Under the pieces are notes generated by a model. The model was not told where the DNA came from. It made no database searches and saw only the letters and a list, made by a program, of their open reading frames with translations. Positions 1 to 7,270 of a DNA stretch of 64,000 bases are shown here, one piece after another (position 1 is the stretch's first letter; the number at the start of each line of letters is the position of its first letter). The position numbers and the translations under genes are program-made. The stretch spans positions 1 through 64,000 of the forward strand of contig SBEG01000018.1 in the NCBI GenBank assembly GCA_009668975.1. The letters are read 5' to 3'. Source of the stretch: Deltaproteobacteria bacterium. Its GTDB lineage: Bacteria > Desulfobacterota > Desulfuromonadia > Geobacterales > Geobacteraceae.

Positions 1-87
1 CTTCTACTGAGAGCAACTCCGTCCGCTGTCGAGCTTCATTTTTTACCAGTTTACACTTTGGAAGTCAACTGAAAAATATGGACCTCA

Positions 88-429
88 TCACTTTTTTTCT
101 GGCTGTTGTGGCGCGACTGGAGCGGTTACAGGGGGAATTAGCGTCTTGGGAGCTTCCTTAACCGCTGGCTTCTTCGCCGGCATAACAGAAGAGCCTCCCG
201 ACTTGCCAGACAGATACGCCAGGGAGAGCGAGGTAACCATGAAAATGATTGCTGCGGAAGCTGTCAATTTTCCGAGGAAAGTACTGCCACCACCAGCCCC
301 AAACAAAGATTGACTTGAACCGGTACCAAACGTAGCGCCCAGGTCAGCCCCTTTACCGGCCTGCAGGAGAACAATTATTATCAGCGTTATGCTAACAACG
401 ATATGAAGGGTCATCAGGAAGCCTAGCAT
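88..429 (-). CDS. secG: Preprotein translocase subunit SecG
   Basis: Small inner-membrane subunit of the SecYEG channel, which assists SecA-driven export. The 113-residue protein has two hydrophobic segments (about 5-22 and 55-73) separated by the Gly/Ser-rich stretch with LQAGKGADLGATFG typical of SecG, then a Pro/Ala/Lys-rich tail. The ATG at 429 is preceded by a GAGG sequence about ten bases upstream; a second Met at residue 6 is an alternative start. It is the last visible gene of the gap-pgk-tpiA-secG run; tpiA followed by secG is a common bacterial order. The 87 bases downstream to the window edge show no gene I can name. Confidence 0.93.
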   Translation of the reverse strand: MLGFLMTLHIVVSITLIIIVLLQAGKGADLGATFGTGSSQSLFGAGGGSTFLGKLTASAAIIFMVTSLSLAYLSGKSGGSSVMPAKKPAVKEAPKTLIPPVTAPVAPQQPEKK

Positions 430-496
430 CGAATCTCAACCTCTCTTGGCGAAATAAAAAATCACAGTACCATGAATGCCGCTGTAATAAAAGAGT

Positions 497-1252
497 TTAT
501 TTCTGGAAACGTATAATGGCGGCAAAGGATTCGGCTGTAAGGCTGGCGCCACCCACAAGTGCTCCATCCACATCCGGCTGTGCCATCAGGGCAGTGATGT
601 TGTCAGGTTTTACGCTGCCTCCATACACGATTCGCAATGCGTCGGCAACACCCGAGGAAAAAAGTTCTGCGACAAGTTGCCGGATGAATGCGTGTGCTTC
701 TTGAGCCTGTTCGTCAGTTGCGGTCTTGCCGGTACCGATAGCCCAGACTGGTTCGTAGGCGAGGATAACTTTCTCCATGTCAACTGGAGAAAGATTATTG
801 AGGCCTGTTCTGATCTGACGATCAAGAACGGCAAAGGTTTCACCCGCTTCTCGCTCATGAAGGGTTTCGCCGACACAAAAAAGAACGGTGAGGCCGGCAC
901 GCAGCGCAGCTGTGATCTTCTTGTTCACCTTTTCATCTGTTTCAGCGAAGAGTTGACGTCTTTCCGAGTGACCGATAATTACATGGCTACAGCCGGCATC
1001 AACGAGCATGCCGGGTGATACCTCGCCGGTATAGGCACCTTCCTCCGCCCAGAAACAATCCTGCCCCGCAACTGCTATTGGTGAATCGAACAGCAACGAG
1101 CGAACAGGGCCCAGGACCGTGAAGGAAGGAGCTACGACAATTTCAACGCCCTTGACATCCTTGACTAGTGAAGAGAGGTCCTGAACCAGTTGCAGCGCCT
1201 CCGCGGTTTTTTTATATAGCTTCCAGTTCCCAGCTATGACGGGAATCCGCAT
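497..1252 (-). CDS. tpiA: Triosephosphate isomerase
   Basis: Interconverts dihydroxyacetone phosphate and glyceraldehyde 3-phosphate in glycolysis and gluconeogenesis. The 251-residue length is normal for the family. Visible catalytic residues are Asn9 and Lys11 in GNWKLYK, His95 in GHSERR and Glu167 in AYEPVWAIGTG; the C-terminal phosphate-binding GGSV and GALVGGASL motifs are present. The ATG at 1252 has AAGGAGT a few bases upstream. It lies 21 bp downstream of pgk and is co-directional with it, so it is almost certainly cotranscribed. Confidence 0.97.
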   Translation of the reverse strand: MRIPVIAGNWKLYKKTAEALQLVQDLSSLVKDVKGVEIVVAPSFTVLGPVRSLLFDSPIAVAGQDCFWAEEGAYTGEVSPGMLVDAGCSHVIIGHSERRQLFAETDEKVNKKITAALRAGLTVLFCVGETLHEREAGETFAVLDRQIRTGLNNLSPVDMEKVILAYEPVWAIGTGKTATDEQAQEAHAFIRQLVAELFSSGVADALRIVYGGSVKPDNITALMAQPDVDGALVGGASLTAESFAAIIRFQK

Positions 1253-1273
1253 GGTTACTCCTTGGGTTGTTGA

Positions 1274-2473
1274 TTATGCGTGTCCTTTTTCTTCCAGAAC
1301 CCTGATACCGGGCAGAATCTTTCCTTCCAGCAATTCAAGGAAGGCTCCGCCACCAGTCGAAATATAGCTTATTTTTGCGAATTCACCGGCACGATGCACC
1401 GCCACGTCGGTATCGCCGCCACCGACAATGGTCAGGGCATAGGAATTCGCCACAGCACTTACCATGGCAAAGGTGCCTCGCGAGAAAGCGTCCATTTCAA
1501 ATACGCCCATAGGGCCGTTCCAGATAATCGTCTTGACGTTTTGCAGCGCTTCGGAAAAAAGTGTTACCGTTGCCGGGCCGATATCGAGCGCCATCCAGTC
1601 ATGGGGGATTTCCTGAATCGTGGTGATTTTAATCTCCGCTGCCGGGTCAAATCGGTCTGCCACAACACAATCGACCGGGAGATAGATCTTGACGCCTTTC
1701 TCCCGGGCTTTGTTATAGGCATTACGAGCCGTTTCAATCAGCGATTCTTCCACGAGGGACTTGCCGACACCGTATCCCAAGGCCTTCAGAAAGGTGAAGG
1801 CCATGCCGCCGCCGATAATCAGTTTATCAACCTTGTTCAGGAGATTATCGATCACTTCAATTTTTCCGGAAACCTTTGCTCCTCCTAGTATGGCAACCAG
1901 GGGATGGACAGGGTTGCGCATGGCTTTCTCAAAGAATTTCATCTCGTTTTTCATCAGAAAACCGGCGGCAACAATCGGAATAAAGTTTGTGATTGCCTCA
2001 ACCGACGCATGTGCTCGGTGTGAAACCGCAAAAGCATCATTGACATACACATCGCACAGGTCGGCCAGAGCTTTTGCATATTCTGGGTCATTCTTTTCCT
2101 CACCGGGATAGAAGCGGAGATTCTCCAGCATGATGACATCTCCCGGCTTCATGCCGTTTAGCAAAGATTTCACCTCTTCGCCAATACAGTCAGGCGCCAG
2201 GGTCACTTCCTTGTCAAGCAAGCGGGAAAGCCGTATTGCCGCAGGTGCCATGGAGAAATTAGTGTTCTTTTCACCTTTGGGACGACCGAGATGGGAAGCT
2301 ATGACCACCTCTGCATTACAATCAAGTGCATAATTAATGGTCGGCAGTACCGCACGAATGCGGGTATCGTCGGTAATGTTCCCGTTGTCGTCAAGAGGTA
2401 CATTAAAGTCCACGCGAAGAAATATTTTTTTACCGGAAAGTTCCTTGATTTCATCAATATAGCGAATTGCCAT
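1274..2473 (-). CDS. pgk: Phosphoglycerate kinase
   Basis: Transfers the acyl phosphate of 1,3-bisphosphoglycerate to ADP. The 399-residue protein carries the N-terminal substrate motif [13 protein letters not shown] (about 15-27), the ASHLGRPKG loop, the hinge/nucleotide region with [11 protein letters not shown], and the C-terminal GGGDTDVAV and [14 protein letters not shown] motifs. The start at 2473 has GGGAG upstream. About 200 bp separate it from gap (2674-3672); that spacer shows no gene and no convincing terminator, so cotranscription from the gap promoter is likely but not shown. Confidence 0.97.
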   Translation of the reverse strand: MAIRYIDEIKELSGKKIFLRVDFNVPLDDNGNITDDTRIRAVLPTINYALDCNAEVVIASHLGRPKGEKNTNFSMAPAAIRLSRLLDKEVTLAPDCIGEEVKSLLNGMKPGDVIMLENLRFYPGEEKNDPEYAKALADLCDVYVNDAFAVSHRAHASVEAITNFIPIVAAGFLMKNEMKFFEKAMRNPVHPLVAILGGAKVSGKIEVIDNLLNKVDKLIIGGGMAFTFLKALGYGVGKSLVEESLIETARNAYNKAREKGVKIYLPVDCVVADRFDPAAEIKITTIQEIPHDWMALDIGPATVTLFSEALQNVKTIIWNGPMGVFEMDAFSRGTFAMVSAVANSYALTIVGGGDTDVAVHRAGEFAKISYISTGGGAFLELLEGKILPGIRVLEEKGHA

Positions 2474-2673
2474 ACACTCGACTCCCTGTAATTAAATTAA
2501 AGTTAATCCTGAACTGCCGGGATGCACCCCCTCAGGAGAGAAATAGGTCTGTGCTCCAGCAAGAGTACTATGAGATAGTACACCACGCTATTTCAGCGAG
2601 GATCTGAACCCCGGTTCGACATCGCAGGCCAGGGTCAGATTATAAATTCCGATCGGTACGCAAGGTACTCGTG

Positions 2674-3672
2674 TTACCGTGCCACCAAGCGAAGCATGTC
2701 GATCAGGCGATTGGAAAAGCCGCTTTCATTGTCGTACCAGGAGATAATTTTTACCAGATTTCCCTCAATCACCTTGGTTGACAAGCCGTCAACGATAGAG
2801 GAATGTAGATTCCCGTTGTAATCAATAGAAACAAGCGGCTCGTCGGAAAAAGCCAGAATACCTTTCAAGGTGGTCTTTGCTGCCTTCAGCAAAGCCTTGT
2901 TGACTTTTTCACTATCGGTTTTTACGGAAAGCTGTGCAACAAGGTCTATCACCGAAACATTGGGTGTCGGCACACGGATTGCCATACCGTCAAATTTTCC
3001 CTTTAATTCAGGTAGAACCAGGGAAATGGCCCGAGCCGCCCCTGTCGCCGTTGGGATCATGGACAGAGCCGCAGCCCGCGCCCTGCGCAGATCCTTATGG
3101 GGAAGATCGAGAATCCGCTGGTCATTGGTATATGAGTGGACAGTTGTGACGAGACCCTTTTCAATGCCGAAATTTTCGTGAAGGACTTTCGCGACCGGCG
3201 CGAGACAGTTGGTCGTGCATGAGGCATTGGAGATAATGAAGTGTTTCTCCGGATCGTACATGCTATCATTGACACCCATCACTATGGTAATATCGGGATC
3301 AGTGGCCGGTGCGGTAATAATAACTTTAGATGCTCCTGCCTTCAGATGAAGCTCTGCCTGGTCGCGTGAAGTAAAATGTCCGGTTGCTTCGAGTACGACA
3401 TCAATGGCTTCGTTTTTCCATGGTAGTTCGTCCGGATTTTTTATCGCATAAATCTTGATCGGTTTCCGGTTGATGATTATTGAACCATCACCTGTTTCAA
3501 CCTTTCCCGGAAAGGTGCCATGGACGGAGTCATATTTGAATAGATGAGCAAGAATCTTCGGTTCGCTCAGATCGTTAATGGCGACAATTTCCAGATCTTT
3601 TGCGAGAATGGCTTGCCGAAGAACCATTCTCCCGATTCGACCGAAACCATTTATTGCAACTCGAAGTGCCAT
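2674..3672 (-). CDS. gap: Glyceraldehyde-3-phosphate dehydrogenase, type I
   Basis: Oxidises and phosphorylates glyceraldehyde 3-phosphate to 1,3-bisphosphoglycerate. Counting from the ATG at 3672 the protein is 332 residues, with the Rossmann motif INGFGRIGR at 7-15, Asp34 (NAD rather than NADP preference), catalytic Cys152 in SNASCTTNC and His179. A TTG six codons upstream at 3690 would also open the frame, but the ATG at 3672 has a full AGGAGG site at proper spacing and gives the standard family N-terminus. A probable promoter lies at 3741-3768. First gene of the gap-pgk-tpiA-secG run. Confidence 0.97.
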   Translation of the reverse strand: MALRVAINGFGRIGRMVLRQAILAKDLEIVAINDLSEPKILAHLFKYDSVHGTFPGKVETGDGSIIINRKPIKIYAIKNPDELPWKNEAIDVVLEATGHFTSRDQAELHLKAGASKVIITAPATDPDITIVMGVNDSMYDPEKHFIISNASCTTNCLAPVAKVLHENFGIEKGLVTTVHSYTNDQRILDLPHKDLRRARAAALSMIPTATGAARAISLVLPELKGKFDGMAIRVPTPNVSVIDLVAQLSVKTDSEKVNKALLKAAKTTLKGILAFSDEPLVSIDYNGNLHSSIVDGLSTKVIEGNLVKIISWYDNESGFSNRLIDMLRLVAR

Positions 3673-3740
3673 TGGTGGACCTCCTGACAAAACGTGTTAT
3701 TACCCGGCGAGAGTAGATGATGCCCGACAAACCCAGAGAT

Positions 3741-3768
3741 ACTATACAAGCTGTCGTGCGTCCGTCAA
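3741..3768 (-). promoter_or_regulatory. Probable sigma-70 promoter of gap
   Basis: Reading the minus strand, a -35 element TTGACG (3763-3768) and a -10 element TATAGT (3741-3746) are separated by 16 bp. Transcription would start near 3734, leaving a leader of about 60 nt before the gap ATG at 3672. Assigned by consensus match only. Confidence 0.6.
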
Positions 3769-3898
3769 TCTTTTTGTGGAAAGAATTCGAGCATGTTTTC
3801 GGCTAATTACCAGGCAAAAACAACTTTTTCCTGCTAGCTCAAGGGGTTTTCATTATTCATGTACCCAGACATATGTGCACTTTCTCACAAGTTTCATC

Positions 3899-3927
3899 TT
3901 GAATCTTTTTCCGCTTTTATGTATAAA
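3899..3927 (+). promoter_or_regulatory. Probable sigma-70 promoter of the purB operon
   Basis: A -35 element TTGAAT (3899-3904) and a -10 element TATAAA (3922-3927) with the ideal 17-bp spacer. Transcription would begin near 3934, about 110 nt before the TTG start at 4043. It would drive the metallo-hydrolase, purB and probably the following purine genes. Confidence 0.6.
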
Positions 3928-4042
3928 ATGTTGAGTTTTGCATCTTTTTCCGCAGCACTTTCATTCTACAGTCGTTTTCTTGTCCCGGTGCAGGAAGGAT
4001 AGCCTCGTCCCGGTTTTTTACCCTTTTACTTCAGGAGGATCT

Positions 4043-4813
4043 TTGCGAGTCTGTCTGCTTGCCAGTGGCAGCAAGGGTAACTCCCTTTTCATCGAAACCG
4101 GTGATACCAAACTACTGATCGACGCCGGTCTTTCCGCCCGTGAGATTGCCTGCAGGCTTGAAACTATCGGCGTTAGCGCCTCAGAACTCAACGGCATTCT
4201 GATAAGCCATGAGCATGTTGATCATATCCGCGGAGCGGGAACTCTCGCGAGAAGATTCAAAATACCGGTTCTCATCAGCTATCCAACCAGCAATCAGACA
4301 CAGGAACACTTTCGCTCTGTCAACCTGATCGAATTCGAATCAGGCTGCTCCTTCGAATTTAGAGATGTCCTCATCGATCCGTTTCCGACAACGCATGATT
4401 CTACCGACCCGGTCGGTTTTGTCATTGACAGTTGTGAGGCGAGGATAGGGTTTGCCACGGATCTTGGCATTGTAACCAGACTTGTCCAGGAAAAGCTTAG
4501 AAAAAGCAGAGTGCTGGTTCTTGAATCAAACCATGATGAAGACATGTTGCTGAACGGTCCCTATCCATGGCACCTGAAGCAACGCATTAAATCACGTCAT
4601 GGGCACCTATCCAACGTAGAATCGGCCGAACTTATCGCTGAAATCATACATTCGGAACTGGAAGGGGTTTTTCTGGCCCATTTGTCGGAAGCAAATAACC
4701 AGCCGGAGATTGCCTTGGAAGTCTGCCGGGAAAAACTCTCCGGCACCACAATTTGTTCACCTCGGATCTTTGTCGGCAATCAACAGAGCGTCAGCGATGT
4801 TCTGACATTGTGA
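4043..4813 (+). CDS. MBL-fold metallo-hydrolase, YycJ/WalJ type
   Basis: Metallo-beta-lactamase-fold hydrolase, 256 residues from the TTG at 4043. That start has AGGAGG at 4033-4038 and gives the typical family N-terminus MRVCLLASGSKGNS; an in-frame extension back to 3938 has no ribosome site. The metal-binding HxHxDH motif is seen as SHEHVDH, with further His and Asp ligands in TTHDSTDPVGF and GFATDLG, and a late LAHLSEANN segment. Family members such as YycJ/WalJ have nuclease-like folds tied to DNA repair or cell-wall control, but the substrate here cannot be told. Likely cotranscribed with purB, 86 bp downstream. Confidence 0.85.
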   Translation: MRVCLLASGSKGNSLFIETGDTKLLIDAGLSAREIACRLETIGVSASELNGILISHEHVDHIRGAGTLARRFKIPVLISYPTSNQTQEHFRSVNLIEFESGCSFEFRDVLIDPFPTTHDSTDPVGFVIDSCEARIGFATDLGIVTRLVQEKLRKSRVLVLESNHDEDMLLNGPYPWHLKQRIKSRHGHLSNVESAELIAEIIHSELEGVFLAHLSEANNQPEIALEVCREKLSGTTICSPRIFVGNQQSVSDVLTL

Positions 4814-4899
4814 CACCCTGGAGAGGCCCCGGAAGAAAGATAGTCTTATCTGTCACTATAAAACATGTTTTATCAAAATTTTTTCAGAGGGATATTTAG

Positions 4900-6195
4900 A
4901 TGATTGAACGATACAGCCGGCCGGAAATGACCGAAATCTGGAGTGCGGAAAACCGCTACCGGAAATGGTTGGAAATAGAACTGTACGCCTGTGAAGCGCA
5001 TGCCGAAATGGGGACGATTCCCCGTGAAGCATTGGACCGAATCAAAGCAAAGGCAAACTTCGATGTTCCGCGTATTGACGAAATTGAAAAAGTCGTCAAG
5101 CATGACGTAATTGCCTTTCTGACCTCGGTCGCGGATTACATCGGAGATGATTCCCGCTTTCTGCACGTGGGCATGACCTCATCGGATGTTCTCGACACTT
5201 CTCTCGCCATGCTTCTGCGCGAAAGCGGTCTACTTCTCATCGAGGGCATGAAAGGCCTCATGGAAGCACTGAAGAAGAAGGCTTACGAACACAAGGACAC
5301 GGCCATGATCGGCCGCTCCCACGGCATCCATGCCGAACCGGTGACCTTCGGCATCAAGATGGCACTTTGGTACGACGAGATGAGGCGTAACCTGCGCCGC
5401 ATGGAGTCAGCTGTCGAGACAATATCCTACGGCAAGATATCCGGTGCGGTTGGAACCTTCGCGAATATTGATCCGAAGGTGGAAGAGGTTGTCTGTGCCC
5501 GTGCCGGCCTGAAGCCTGCGCCCTGTTCAACCCAGATCGTTCAGAGAGACCGGCATGCCGAGTTCTTTTCCACCCTGGCGATCATCGCTTCTTCCATCGA
5601 GAAATTTGCCGTAGAGATTCGCCATCTGCAGCGCACGGAAGTCCTGGAGGCAGAGGAGTTCTTCAGTAAAGGTCAGAAGGGCTCTTCCGCCATGCCTCAC
5701 AAAAGAAATCCGGTCCTGTCTGAAAATCTCAGCGGGCTTGCCCGCCTGATCAGAGGGTACGCCGTGTCGGCACTGGAAAACGTCCCCCTCTGGCACGAAA
5801 GGGATATCTCCCATTCATCCGTTGAAAGGGTTATCGCTCCTGACGCTACCATACTGATGGATTTCATGCTTCATCGCTGTACCGGTTTGATTGACAAACT
5901 GGTGGTGTACCCGGAAAACATGTTGAAAAACCTGAATCTGATGCGGGGACTTGTTTTCTCCCAGAGGGTTCTGCTGGAACTCGCCAGAAAAGGCGCGTCC
6001 CGCGAAAATGCCTATTCGCTTGTGCAGAGAAATGCCATGAAAGTTTGGGAAGAGGGGAGAGACTTCCGTGAGGAACTTCTTGGGGACTCCGAAGTTCGCT
6101 CGTACCTTTCCAGTGAGGAAATTGACAACGCCTTTGATCTTGCCTATCACTTCAAACATGTCGATACCATCTTCGCTAGAGTCTTCGGTAACTAG
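4900..6195 (+). CDS. purB: Adenylosuccinate lyase
   Basis: Cleaves fumarate from SAICAR and from adenylosuccinate, acting twice in purine synthesis. The 431-residue length fits the short bacterial class. The fumarase/aspartase-superfamily signature SSAMPHKRNP is at 262-271, inside the flexible catalytic loop, and His141 in GRSHGIHAEPVTFG is the expected acid/base residue. GAGGGA precedes the ATG. The mscS-like gene starts within two bases of its stop, and purL, purQ and purF follow, a compact purine group. Confidence 0.97.
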   Translation: MIERYSRPEMTEIWSAENRYRKWLEIELYACEAHAEMGTIPREALDRIKAKANFDVPRIDEIEKVVKHDVIAFLTSVADYIGDDSRFLHVGMTSSDVLDTSLAMLLRESGLLLIEGMKGLMEALKKKAYEHKDTAMIGRSHGIHAEPVTFGIKMALWYDEMRRNLRRMESAVETISYGKISGAVGTFANIDPKVEEVVCARAGLKPAPCSTQIVQRDRHAEFFSTLAIIASSIEKFAVEIRHLQRTEVLEAEEFFSKGQKGSSAMPHKRNPVLSENLSGLARLIRGYAVSALENVPLWHERDISHSSVERVIAPDATILMDFMLHRCTGLIDKLVVYPENMLKNLNLMRGLVFSQRVLLELARKGASRENAYSLVQRNAMKVWEEGRDFREELLGDSEVRSYLSSEEIDNAFDLAYHFKHVDTIFARVFGN

Positions 6196-6196
6196 C

Positions 6197-7270
6197 ATGC
6201 AGGATTTTTTCCGTTCCCTGGTCGAGAGCGATACAATTCTCACCTGGGCCAGGGAATTTTTCCTTGCGCTGCTAATTTTCGGATTTTTCTGGGTTCTGTC
6301 CCGTTTACTGCGTTACTTTTGCACGAATTGGCTGCCCAGGATTGCACGTATTACCAAGACCGAACTGGATGATCGCATCGTCTTACGGATAACACCACCG
6401 GTTGAACTCCTGACCTTAACCGCCGGTCTTTATTTCGCGGTCCGGAGTTTACCGATTCATGACCGCGTGCAAATCGTACTGGCCGGGATGGTTTTTATTG
6501 CCAATGTCCTGATATTTGCCAATATTACCTATCGTGTCGCGGATGAGTTTCTTACCTGGTATGGCAACCGTGTGGAGGAAAGAACCGGAACCAAGGTTGG
6601 GACTCAGATATTTCCCCTGATTCGTAAAATTTTTACCATCTTCCTGGTCTGTGCGGTTCTGATTGTTGTTCTGAAGCATTTTGGTTATGATGTCCTGTCA
6701 CTTTTGACAGCGCTTGGCCTCGGTTCACTGGCAATCGGCTTGGCGGCGAAAGACACTCTGGCAAACATGATTTCCGGTTTCACCTTAATGATCGACCGGC
6801 CATTCCGGATTGGTGACAGGATTCAGCTTGCAAGTGGAAAAACCGGGGATGTCGTGGATATCGGTCTTCGAAGCACCAGAATCAAGACCGTTGATAACAC
6901 CCTGCTCATCATACCCAACTCAGAACTCTGCAACAGTACCGTTCTCAACATGGCTTGTCCGGATATGAGGTCCCAAGGGCGGATTTCACTTGGCGTTGCC
7001 TATGGCTCTGATGTTGATAAAGTCAAAAGTATCATGCTTGAAACTGCCGCGGAGAACCCTGAAGTACTGCAAGACCCCTCTCCTGAGGCATTTTTTCTTT
7101 CTTTCGGAGACAGTTCCCTGAATATGGTGCTGGTATTCTGGGTCAGAGACTACACAAAGATCATCCCGGTTACGGATCAGCTGAATCTGCTGCTCATGAC
7201 CGCATTTACCAATAACGACATCCAAATACCGTACCCCACCAGGAAGGTACTGCTGGAAAGGGAAGGATAA
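6197..7270 (+). CDS. Small-conductance mechanosensitive channel (MscS family)
   Basis: Membrane channel that opens under osmotic downshock. From the ATG at 6197 it is 357 residues. There are about five hydrophobic segments; the last is the pore helix with the Gly/Ala-rich LTALGLGSLAIGLAAKDTL pattern, followed by the beta domain starting FRIGDRI and a cytoplasmic alpha/beta end. The frame is open back to 6068 within purB; I chose 6197 because it avoids a long overlap, although its ribosome site is weak. Its stop overlaps the purL start by one base (TAATG), so the two are translationally coupled. Its placement between purB and purL has no obvious metabolic logic. Confidence 0.88.
   Translation: MQDFFRSLVESDTILTWAREFFLALLIFGFFWVLSRLLRYFCTNWLPRIARITKTELDDRIVLRITPPVELLTLTAGLYFAVRSLPIHDRVQIVLAGMVFIANVLIFANITYRVADEFLTWYGNRVEERTGTKVGTQIFPLIRKIFTIFLVCAVLIVVLKHFGYDVLSLLTALGLGSLAIGLAAKDTLANMISGFTLMIDRPFRIGDRIQLASGKTGDVVDIGLRSTRIKTVDNTLLIIPNSELCNSTVLNMACPDMRSQGRISLGVAYGSDVDKVKSIMLETAAENPEVLQDPSPEAFFLSFGDSSLNMVLVFWVRDYTKIIPVTDQLNLLLMTAFTNNDIQIPYPTRKVLLEREG

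Larger units (their letters stand above)
3673..4042. other. Divergent intergenic region between gap and the metallo-hydrolase
   Basis: The 370 bp between the divergent starts hold a promoter for each direction (3741-3768 minus; 3899-3927 plus). No RNA gene or conserved small frame is evident. The long plus-strand frame that begins at 3938 is an upstream extension of the downstream gene and not a separate one. Confidence 0.6.

Noticed and set aside
1280..1888. Long plus-strand frame opposite pgk
   Set aside because: Antisense shadow of a well-supported gene, with no ribosome site or family resemblance; the same holds for other long frames opposite purL, bioB, infB and pnp.
3673..3690. TTG start for gap at 3690
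   Set aside because: It would lie within or next to the Shine-Dalgarno sequence of the ATG at 3672, which gives the standard GAPDH N-terminus.
3938..4042. ATG at 3938 as start of the MBL-fold protein
   Set aside because: No ribosome site, and 35 extra residues absent from the family; TTG at 4043 has AGGAGG.
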